A stretch of 5,958 nucleotides of DNA, taken from NCBI GenBank assembly GCA_031279155.1, contig JAITJB010000131.1:1-5958 (forward strand), written 5' to 3'. Of the stretch, positions 1 through 4,620 are shown piece by piece. The position numbers were made by a program, and so were the translations under genes. The stretch comes from Deltaproteobacteria bacterium. Lineage in GTDB: Bacteria; Desulfobacterota; Desulfarculia; Adiutricales; Adiutricaceae. The notes below the pieces were generated by a model. That model was not told the origin of the DNA. It saw nothing but the letters and a program-made list of their open reading frames with translations, and did no database searches. Position 1 is the stretch's first letter. Every line of letters begins with the position of its first letter.

Positions 1-712
1 TTTGGCCAGACTCCATGTTAAAGACCACGGCCCAGCCGCCCAAAAATTTAACCTCAAATTCCGCCGGTATGGCTTTGGGCTGAGAACAGGTGGCTCTGAC
101 CACAAAGCCGGATCGTGGGGCTTGCGAGGTTAATTTTAGCGAGCTTATCTCAGCGCAGGCATTGGGGGCCAAAATGGTTTGGACATGCTTAAAAAGCCTG
201 GACTCCACTCCCCGAAAATCTATGACCTTGTTGTAGCGCTCATGCCTGAACAATTTGCGTCTTAAGTACAAAAGGTCGGCTTTGACCTGAGGAAATCCAT
301 ACTCCGAACGACTGACCACCGGGGCCGCCGGAACCGGTTCCCCGGCGTCGCTATGGGAGGCCTTGTTGTAAATTAAAATCAGGGCCGCGATCAAAGCGAC
401 TACGCCTATGGCCATTATCGAGTAGCCTAACTTGGTCCCGAAAATGGAGCGCCCGGGATCGCTTAAGAGATCGACGTCGGCCAAAATCGGACTTGGGCGA
501 TCGTCAATGGCCCGGGTCTTAGAGAAAATAGAGCGTTTGGGCGGCGCGGCCTTTTCGACCGGCTCCTCTAAAACATCGGCGACATTGTAGGCTGGAATAA
601 AAAACTTCTCCCGGCAAAAAGGACACACGGCCCAGGCGCCACTGGGAGGAATCTTGTCTCTGTCTACTCTGACTTTATTAAGGCAATTGGGACAGCTTAG
701 GGATTCTTTCAT
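1..712 (-). CDS. Zinc-ribbon, single-span membrane protein (3' end outside window)
   Basis: Reading the minus strand from the ATG at 712 gives 237 open residues that run off the left edge. Residues 7-33 form a zinc ribbon with two CxxC pairs (CPNC at 7-10, CPFC at 30-33). Between them KVRVDRDKIPPSG resembles the MJ0042/zinc_ribbon_4 type common at the N-terminus of deltaproteobacterial membrane and regulatory proteins. A charged, proline-containing linker follows, then one membrane helix at about 95-115 (IMAIGVVALIAALILIY). The part after it (about 118-237) probably lies outside the cytoplasm and contains two cysteines (186, 209) in a domain I do not recognise. The start is supported by AGGA about 9 nt upstream and by the ribbon beginning at residue 7. 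The zinc ribbon should be cytoplasmic. Function is unknown; regulatory or metal- and redox-sensing roles are guesses. It is divergent from the pilus operon and 1.6 kb away, so a functional link is not shown. Confidence 0.85.
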   Translation of the reverse strand, partial: MKESLSCPNCLNKVRVDRDKIPPSGAWAVCPFCREKFFIPAYNVADVLEEPVEKAAPPKRSIFSKTRAIDDRPSPILADVDLLSDPGRSIFGTKLGYSIMAIGVVALIAALILIYNKASHSDAGEPVPAAPVVSRSEYGFPQVKADLLYLRRKLFRHERYNKVIDFRGVESRLFKHVQTILAPNACAEISSLKLTSQAPRSGFVVRATCSQPKAIPAEFEVKFLGGWAVVFNMESGQ

Positions 713-1036
713 GGGTCTATCCTAAGTAACCTAACCAAACATTTTAGATCGAAATTTTTGATGAAAATATCGAGCGATCGTTTGCTCGCACGCGGAACCC
801 AAAACACTTACTTAACTCTAGCCCGCTTTTTGCCATCGCACCGCCATTACCAATAGATCGCTTGGCGATTTCAGGCCGCCCTTAAAATGACGCCCCCGAG
901 ATCGAGCAATTTAAAATTTTTAAAGATAATACGAGCGTAACGCTAGGCACTTGTTTGAAACGAGGAGCGTGCGAGGTGAAGATTTTGATCTCCTGCTTTG
1001 TATAAAGCTCTTGTCAGCTAACCAAATACAATCTAT

Positions 1037-1085
1037 CAAAATTTTAAAACCCTGTCAAATCTGGCTTAAATTGGTTAAAATTTTG
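1037..1085. repeat. Inverted repeat, 11-bp perfect arms
   Basis: CAAAATTTTAA at 1037-1047 is exactly complementary to TTAAAATTTTG at 1075-1085, with a 27-nt spacer. The arms are AT-rich and internally palindromic (AAAATTTT), so in an A+T-rich region part of this is expected by chance. It has no flanking T-run that would make it a terminator. It could be a protein-binding pair or merely compositional. Confidence 0.5.
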
Positions 1086-1190
1086 GCCTAGCCTATTAAA
1101 CCAGCGATCGCGGCTTGGTCAATATTTTTCCTCCCTATTTTTGCTCCCTATGTTTCGCTACTTAATTTTCGTTCCATTGTTCCCGTGAAC

Positions 1191-1222
1191 GCGTGTTCGC
1201 GTGTTCGCGCGTTCTCTTGTTC
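1191..1222. repeat. Tandem 8-bp repeat, four copies
   Basis: Four consecutive 8-mers: GCGTGTTC (1191-1198), GCGTGTTC (1199-1206), GCGCGTTC (1207-1214) and TCTTGTTC (1215-1222). The first two are identical and the later ones diverge stepwise, as in a decaying microsatellite-like array. The block is G+C-rich within an otherwise A+T-rich spacer. It is not in a coding frame I can support. Confidence 0.75.
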
Positions 1223-1243
1223 TGGATCTGAGGCTGAAGCGGC

Positions 1244-1277
1244 AACTTCTGATAGTTAGATCGTTTTATCAGAAGTT
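1244..1277. repeat. Perfect 11-bp inverted repeat (hairpin or operator)
   Basis: AACTTCTGATA at 1244-1254 and TATCAGAAGTT at 1267-1277 are exact complements around a 12-nt loop. GGC at 1241-1243 and GCC at 1280-1282 can extend the stem across a 2-nt bulge. Neither strand has a proper U-run after the stem, so it is not a typical intrinsic terminator. A structured RNA element or a dimeric regulator site are both possible. Confidence 0.65.
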
Positions 1278-1362
1278 TTGCCCTAAAGGATCCGGTCAAT
1301 TTATTAACTAAATCAACCGATAGGCCGCCTTGGCCCTAAAAATTATAAGGCTAGCCGTCATG

Positions 1363-1392
1363 CTTGGGCTTGGGCTTGGGCTTGGGCTTGGG
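1363..1392 (+). repeat. CTTGGG hexamer array with G-quadruplex potential
   Basis: Five perfect tandem copies of CTTGGG. On the plus strand this gives five GGG runs (first at 1366-1368, last at 1390-1392), each separated by a 3-nt CTT loop. That satisfies the standard G3-N(1-7) quadruplex rule with one run to spare. The array is also a simple-sequence repeat that could change copy number by slippage. It lies about 900 bp upstream of the pilus operon and 9 bp before a good -35 box. Confidence 0.85.
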
Positions 1393-1401
1393 CCAGACCC
1401 C

Positions 1402-1430
1402 TTGACAACTAGCCTAAAATGGAGATATTG
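1402..1430 (+). promoter_or_regulatory. Candidate sigma70 promoter with perfect -35 box
   Basis: TTGACA at 1402-1407 is a perfect -35 box. A -10 can be read as GATATT at 1424-1429 (16-bp spacer) or TATTGT at 1426-1431 (18-bp spacer), each matching the consensus at four of six positions. Transcription would start near 1437 and run rightwards. The only ORF just downstream is 29 codons (1442-1531) without a suitable ribosome site, so the promoter may be fortuitous or may drive a non-coding RNA or long leader. Confidence 0.4.
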
Positions 1431-1652
1431 TAAAAATTATCATGAGTAAAAGGTGTACCAACAAACGCACCAAAACCTTGTCAAGTGATAGCAACATTTT
1501 TTCCCAAAAAAAAGACTGTAATCTCTTATAAGTATTAAACTATCTAAATTAGCCGATAGCTTTAGGCGACGCTCCAAAAGATCGCTTAAGCTTAAAGCGC
1601 TTACCCACCCCTTGCCATGAGCTTTCAGATGGAAGTGGGCAAATGATCGTTT

Positions 1653-1674
1653 TTTAGATTTTATTTAGATCTTA
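1653..1674. repeat. Tandem 11-bp direct repeat
   Basis: TTTAGATTTTA (1653-1663) is followed directly by TTTAGATCTTA (1664-1674), differing at one base. The roughly one-helical-turn period would place both copies on the same face of the DNA, so a binding site is possible. In such A+T-rich sequence chance is a real alternative. Confidence 0.4.
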
Positions 1675-1690
1675 TTTTTATATAGAATTC

Positions 1691-1705
1691 GGCGGGTTTG
1701 CCGCC
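1691..1705. repeat. Short G+C-rich hairpin
   Basis: GGCGG at 1691-1695 pairs with CCGCC at 1701-1705 around a 5-nt loop. It stands out as G+C-rich inside an A+T-rich stretch. On the plus strand the T-rich sequence lies before the stem rather than after it, and the minus strand continues into A-rich sequence, so it does not fit an intrinsic terminator in either direction. Confidence 0.4.
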
Positions 1706-1819
1706 CGGTATAGGCGCCTTTGAAATGGTCAATCGTTGGATAGCGAGTTTAGCCAGTTCGGTCGCATCTAGATGGAGCGCTCGGGTTCTCCAAAAAACTT
1801 CTAAAATGTAACCGCTAAG

Positions 1820-1861
1820 AGCCTAAAAATTATCGAAAAATAGTTCTCTAAATTTTAGGCT
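1820..1861. repeat. Inverted repeat downstream of possible small gene
   Basis: AGCCTAAAA at 1820-1828 is complementary to TTTTAGGCT at 1853-1861, with further pairing across one mismatch. It lies just 3' of the possible minus-strand small ORF ending at 1877, where a terminator would be expected. The stem is weak and no uridine tract follows it. The left arm shares CCTAAAAATTAT with 1335-1346. Confidence 0.4.
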
Positions 1862-1876
1862 TTGGTCGAGGACTCT

Positions 1877-2023
1877 TTAAAAAAGCAAACTCGCCAAGAT
1901 AACGCCTATAGTAACTAAATTTATTGGCAACAACGGCATAAAATACATCAAAACATGCAATAATTCGAGCCTTTTTTTACCGCCACCTGGGCCGGTCTTG
2001 TCTAATCTAGGTCTACAAAACAT
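1877..2023 (-). CDS. Possible 48-residue membrane peptide
   Basis: An ATG at 2021-2023 opens a 48-codon frame ending in TAA at 1877-1879. AGAGAGG lies 6 nt before the ATG, a good ribosome-binding site. The peptide has a basic, glycine-rich first half (residues 9-18, KTGPGGGKKR) and a hydrophobic second half from about residue 22 (LHVLMYFMPLLPINLVTIGV and on) to the end. This layout suggests one C-terminal membrane helix with a cytoplasmic basic face. The same frame extends upstream to a TTG at 2188 (103 residues), but that extension overlaps an inverted repeat, is low in complexity and lacks a ribosome site, so I prefer the short form. I do not recognise a family, and codon use is more A+T-rich than in the neighbours. 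It may be a real small gene or a chance frame. Confidence 0.35.
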   Translation of the reverse strand: MFCRPRLDKTGPGGGKKRLELLHVLMYFMPLLPINLVTIGVILASLLF

Positions 2024-2154
2024 TATGCCTCTCTGTATTTTACGTACACTCGGCCAATAGCCTGATAACCTTGTTGTTGACCTTTTTGGCCCTAAACCTA
2101 AGCTTTGATTTGACTTTATATGGCCCTTTTCCCTGTTATGAGCCGACATAAACC

Positions 2155-2187
2155 TGGGGCCAAAATTCCCTTTTGGTTTTGGCCCCA
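2155..2187. repeat. Perfect 11-bp inverted repeat upstream of pilW
   Basis: TGGGGCCAAAA at 2155-2165 is exactly complementary to TTTTGGCCCCA at 2177-2187 around an 11-nt loop. This is the strongest stem in the spacer because each arm contains a GGGGCC core. No U-run follows on either strand. It sits about 120 bp before the pilW start, a plausible position for a regulator site or a structured upstream element. Confidence 0.65.
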
Positions 2188-2216
2188 AAATTGCAAATTA
2201 GAATTTAGTTTTTCCT

Positions 2217-2245
2217 TTCACTGGTCTGGCTCAGACTTATTTAAT
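2217..2245 (+). promoter_or_regulatory. Candidate sigma70 promoter for the pilus operon
   Basis: TTCACT at 2217-2222 (four of six -35 positions) and TTTAAT at 2240-2245 (five of six -10 positions) are separated by 17 bp. Transcription would start near 2252, giving a leader of about 54 nt before pilW. I looked for a sigma54 -24/-12 pair (GG-N10-GC), which drives pilin genes in many bacteria, and did not find a good one. Confidence 0.3.
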
Positions 2246-2250
2246 TTTTT
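2224..2250 (+). terminator. Weak hairpin plus T-rich tract ahead of pilW
   Basis: GTCTG (2224-2228) and CAGAC (2232-2236) can form a 5-bp stem with a 3-nt loop, followed by a T-rich stretch at 2237-2250 ending in six T. It could stop transcription arriving from the upstream spacer. The stem is short and overlaps the proposed promoter, so this is weak. Confidence 0.2.
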
Positions 2251-2300
2251 CGCTCACTTTGGTCATCCTAGCCAAAAACTTTAAAAACCTAGATTTAGCC

Positions 2301-2306
2301 AAAGGA
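2301..2306 (+). promoter_or_regulatory. Ribosome-binding site that questions the pilW start
   Basis: AAAGGA at 2301-2306 directly abuts and overlaps the ATG at 2306, leaving no normal spacing. An in-frame TTG at 2315-2317 lies 8 nt after the site, the usual distance. Translation may therefore begin at the TTG, giving a protein three residues shorter with the same mature pilin. Confidence 0.45.
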
Positions 2307-3418
2307 TGAAATTTTTGACCCCACAAAAAAAATTAAAAAATAGGACTGACGACTACCCCCTGCCTAAAGGCTGTTCAACCAAGGCCGGTCTGACTTTAAT
2401 CGAACTCATGGTTGCGCTTTTATTGTCAATACTAGTAATAGGCGCAACTTTTATGATTTATCAGACTAATAGTCGTTATTATTACCGACAGCAGTCCATC
2501 CTCGAGCAGGAACAAAACCTCCGAGCGGCTCTCTACATCATGTCCCGCGATGTCCGCATGGCTGGCGATGGGCTGATCGTTATGGGCGTTGACAAGGTCC
2601 AGGCTTACGTGCCTAACGCCATGTCCTCTGGCGGCAGTTGGTTTATCTACGACGACGCCGATATTACAGATTACGGCATCAGACCTATTTTCGGCGGCAA
2701 TAGCGCTACCGGCCCTGATACCCTAACTATCTTTCGCACTGCTGTAGAATCCTCGGTTTCTTTTGCCCACTTGGCTTCGTCTTTCACCTCCTCAGCCAAT
2801 AAGATTTTCCTAAGTAGTCCCATCCAAACCCACACCGTGGCCAAGGGCGACGTCATTGGCCTAGCTTATGGCCGGGACGCCTTATTGTTATCCGTGGAAG
2901 ACATGTCGGCCCCCGGGGCTACGCCGGCGGAAATCACCTTAGGCGAGCGCTTCAAACCTGGTGGAAACTTCCCTGAGGGCCTTAGCTTTCCCGAGGGCAC
3001 TTACGTTTATAACCTCCGCGACGTCTTTATGACGACCTATTGGGTAGATACGGCTAAGAGTAATCTTATGGCCAGATATCACCATTTGGGTAACTTAGAC
3101 GTCTCGGCCGGGTTATTTAATTACGACGAGGCCTCTTCGGTCATCGTGGCCCCGGGCATCGAGGATCTTCAGGTTCGTTACGTCTTAACCGACGAGGAGC
3201 CAGGCCCAGGCTCTGAGGGCCTGACTCTGGCTTTGTTGGAGTCAACTAAGTCCCGCGTCCGTCAAGTCCATTTGGGCTTAGTTTCCCGGTCCGGTTACCG
3301 CCAGCCCGGCAATAACTCTTACATGCCAGTTACCCTGTTTGACCATAGCGCCAGCCCCTCTCCCGACGGCTACCTTAGGCAGGTTATGACTCAGATGGTC
3401 AACCTGCGCAATTACTGA
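2306..3418 (+). CDS. pilW: Type IV pilus minor pilin PilW
   Basis: The 370-residue product has a prepilin-type N-terminus: a basic 28-residue leader, a processing site G28|L29, then TLIELMVALLLS with Glu33 as mature Glu5 and a hydrophobic helix to about residue 52. Residues 72-87 (LRAALYIMSRDVRMAG) match the PilW-family segment after the helix, and the C-terminal GYLRQVMTQMVNLRNY resembles the family's typical ending. PilW is an inner-membrane-inserted minor pilin that, in known systems, joins other minor pilins and PilY1 in a complex priming pilus assembly. It is the first gene of the operon, 58 nt ahead of fimT. The leader is long compared with the usual short type IVa leader, and A8 and A6 runs (2325-2332, 2335-2340) fall in its first codons. 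The exact start is uncertain: ATG 2306 or TTG 2315. Family assignment is strong; function is by homology. Confidence 0.9.
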   Translation: MKFLTPQKKLKNRTDDYPLPKGCSTKAGLTLIELMVALLLSILVIGATFMIYQTNSRYYYRQQSILEQEQNLRAALYIMSRDVRMAGDGLIVMGVDKVQAYVPNAMSSGGSWFIYDDADITDYGIRPIFGGNSATGPDTLTIFRTAVESSVSFAHLASSFTSSANKIFLSSPIQTHTVAKGDVIGLAYGRDALLLSVEDMSAPGATPAEITLGERFKPGGNFPEGLSFPEGTYVYNLRDVFMTTYWVDTAKSNLMARYHHLGNLDVSAGLFNYDEASSVIVAPGIEDLQVRYVLTDEEPGPGSEGLTLALLESTKSRVRQVHLGLVSRSGYRQPGNNSYMPVTLFDHSASPSPDGYLRQVMTQMVNLRNY

Positions 3419-3464
3419 CCATCGTTAATGCCTCTAGGCTATATTTTTTTAGCTTAAGAGTGTC

Positions 3465-3468
3465 GGAG
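3465..3468 (+). promoter_or_regulatory. Ribosome-binding site supporting the fimT TTG start
   Basis: GGAG lies 8 nt before the TTG at 3477. No ATG or GTG start exists in frame before the prepilin processing site, so this site is the main support for a TTG start. Confidence 0.65.
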
Positions 3469-3476
3469 AACATATA

Positions 3477-4061
3477 TTGTTAAGCCTTAAGCCCCATAAG
3501 CCTGACAGAACCGGATTTACCTTAATGGAGATGATTGTGGTCGTCTTCATTGTTGGTTTAATCGCGGCCCTTGCCGTGCCCAACCTTCTGTCGACCGTCC
3601 CAAGGTCGAGGCTCAATGCTGACACCCAAAAACTGGCCACCTTTCTCAGGCAAGCCAGGCTCAAGGCTGCCAACACCCAAAAACCGATCCGCGTGTCATT
3701 TAACTGCATTGACCACTTCCTTTTGGCCACTCGCCCCCCCTGCGTAGCCCTTATGGAAACCGCTGTTTTTGAAGACGGAATCATGACCGGCTGGCTGACC
3801 ATCCGCGATGGCCGCTTGGAATTTAGGCCGGAAATCAACATCACCGCCACCTCGACTACTTGGACCTCGCTGCCAGGCAGCGCCTTAAACAGCAACTTGA
3901 TCTGGATCGTTTTTACCCCCTCTAGCCGGCTCATCTCTTCCTTTGGGCCGCCTATCAACATCAGCCTCTGGTACGGCAACGCCCCCTTTGGCGGCTTTAC
4001 CTACGACGTCACCTTAAACCCGGCCTCTGGCCGGGTGGCCATGGCTAGCGGCGAACACTAG
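3477..4061 (+). CDS. fimT: GspH/FimT-family minor pilin
   Basis: The 194-residue product starts at TTG with a good ribosome site. It has a 13-residue leader ending RTG, processing site G13|F14, then TLMEMIVVVFIVGLIAALAV with Glu18 as mature Glu5. Residues 49-76 (from DTQKLATFLRQAR to VSFN) match the GspH/FimT pattern after the helix, where Ala-Arg and a pro-X-Val strand are typical. The C-terminal half has the beta-rich YDVTLNPASGRVAM ending common in the family. Cys77 and Cys89 could form a disulfide. The protein should be a minor pseudopilin in the inner membrane and pilus tip complex. The pilus context favours FimT/FimU over type II secretion GspH, though sequence alone cannot fully separate them. 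A run of seven C at 3734-3740 lies inside the gene near Cys89. The 50-nt gap to pilV supports cotranscription. Confidence 0.85.
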   Translation: MLSLKPHKPDRTGFTLMEMIVVVFIVGLIAALAVPNLLSTVPRSRLNADTQKLATFLRQARLKAANTQKPIRVSFNCIDHFLLATRPPCVALMETAVFEDGIMTGWLTIRDGRLEFRPEINITATSTTWTSLPGSALNSNLIWIVFTPSSRLISSFGPPINISLWYGNAPFGGFTYDVTLNPASGRVAMASGEH

Positions 4062-4111
4062 GCTAGGTGTTTTAGAAACAGGCCAAAAACAAAAAAATAC
4101 GGATAATATAG

Positions 4112-4597
4112 ATGCCAATCGCTATATCAAATATATCCAAGGCGCCCAAAGGCCAAAGCCTTAAAAGAGATAACCTTAAGAGAGGTAATCCCACGGGCTT
4201 TACCTTAGTGGAAATCTTGGTCAGCGTCATGATCCTCTCCGTGGGTCTTGTCTCGGCCATCTTCCTTCAAGTTTTGAGCATCAAACAAGGCACAAACGCC
4301 GACAACATGACCGTAGCCTCCCTAATTGCCGAGTCCGAAATTGAGCGCTTGAAGACCTACACTAAGTTTAACGAGATAACTTCCGCCATCGATGATGACC
4401 CAACTTCTTCGGTTAACCGTAGCGGCGGCGCTTGCCAGCCCAACGAGACTTGTTTTGTTCGGACGACTGAGTATCATTCGGGCGTACCAACCACGCGCTC
4501 GCACACTATCGTGATTACGGTCAGTTGGTCTGGCGCAACTGGCGCCAGAAATATCGTCTACGAATCCGTCATGACCGATCTTAATCTAGGCAATTAA
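4112..4597 (+). CDS. pilV: Type IV pilus minor pilin PilV
   Basis: The 161-residue product has a 29-residue basic leader, processing site G29|F30, then TLVEILVSVMILSVGLVSAI with Glu34 as mature Glu5. After the helix, residues 69-81 (ASLIAESEIERLK) match the PilV-family segment, and a short beta-rich tail (VITVSW) follows. Cys108 and Cys114 are close together and could pair. The ATG at 4112 is the only ATG, GTG or TTG start before the processing site, with GGA 8 nt upstream. The size is normal for PilV. In known systems PilV joins PilW, PilX, FimU and PilY1 in the tip-priming complex. The leader contains a duplicated LKRDN/LKRGN unit, which partly explains its length. The gap to the next gene is 23 nt, so translation is probably coupled or closely linked. 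Confidence 0.87.
   Translation: MPIAISNISKAPKGQSLKRDNLKRGNPTGFTLVEILVSVMILSVGLVSAIFLQVLSIKQGTNADNMTVASLIAESEIERLKTYTKFNEITSAIDDDPTSSVNRSGGACQPNETCFVRTTEYHSGVPTTRSHTIVITVSWSGATGARNIVYESVMTDLNLGN
4160..4189 (+). repeat. 15-bp tandem duplication in the pilV leader
   Basis: CTTAAAAGAGATAAC (4160-4174) is followed by CTTAAGAGAGGTAAT (4175-4189), matching at 12 of 15 positions and encoding LKRDN then LKRGN. The in-frame duplication adds a second basic patch to the cytoplasmic leader of the prepilin. Confidence 0.65.
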
Positions 4598-4620
4598 AGA
4601 TTATCCGAGGCCAATTAGCC

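Larger units (their letters stand above)
713..2305. other. Long repeat-rich intergenic region between divergent genes
   Basis: About 1.6 kb with no convincing large ORF on either strand and visibly richer in A+T than the flanking genes. It contains several inverted repeats (1037-1085, 1244-1277, 1820-1861, 2155-2187), a tandem 8-mer array (1191-1222), a CTTGGG hexamer array (1363-1392), a sigma70-like promoter at 1402 and one possible small minus-strand gene (1877-2023). I saw no tRNA, rRNA, transposase remnant or CRISPR repeat. It must hold the promoters of both the zinc-ribbon gene and the pilus operon. Its size leaves room for a small RNA or a decayed gene, but neither is demonstrated. Confidence 0.7.

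Noticed and set aside
1103..1110. GCGATCGC, identical to the cyanobacterial HIP1 octamer
   Set aside because: Only one exact copy was noticed, and the genes do not suggest a cyanobacterium.
1401..1485. CTTGACAA (1401-1408) and its complement TTGTCAAG (1478-1485)
   Set aside because: Only 8 bp with a 69-nt spacer, and one arm coincides with a -35 consensus; not enough for an operator or mobile-element call.
1442..1531. 29-codon plus-strand frame behind the promoter at 1402
   Set aside because: The nearest purine-rich site (GGAG at 1420-1423) is about 18 nt from the ATG, too far; the peptide has no features and contains an A8 run.
1725..1811. 28-codon plus-strand frame
   Set aside because: No ribosome site and no recognisable peptide features.
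2037..2042. Minus-strand TAAAAT as -10 for the small gene
   Set aside because: No -35-like hexamer at 16-18 bp, and the start would fall almost on the ribosome site.
2024..2188. Upstream extension of the small minus-strand gene to a TTG at 2188
   Set aside because: The start falls in an inverted repeat with no ribosome site, and the added residues are low in complexity; the ATG at 2023 has a good site.
2671..2856. 61-codon minus-strand frame
   Set aside because: Antisense to pilW with no ribosome site or domain.
3430..3450. Possible terminator between pilW and fimT (GCC/GGC plus T-run)
   Set aside because: The stem is only 3-4 bp and would separate genes that clearly belong together.
3449..3979. 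176-codon minus-strand frame
   Set aside because: It lies almost entirely antisense to fimT, which has a clear prepilin signature and ribosome site; the antisense translation shows no recognisable domain.
4072..4504. Minus-strand frames at 4072-4260 and 4322-4504
   Set aside because: Both are antisense to pilV; their hydrophobic segments mirror the pilin helix on the other strand.
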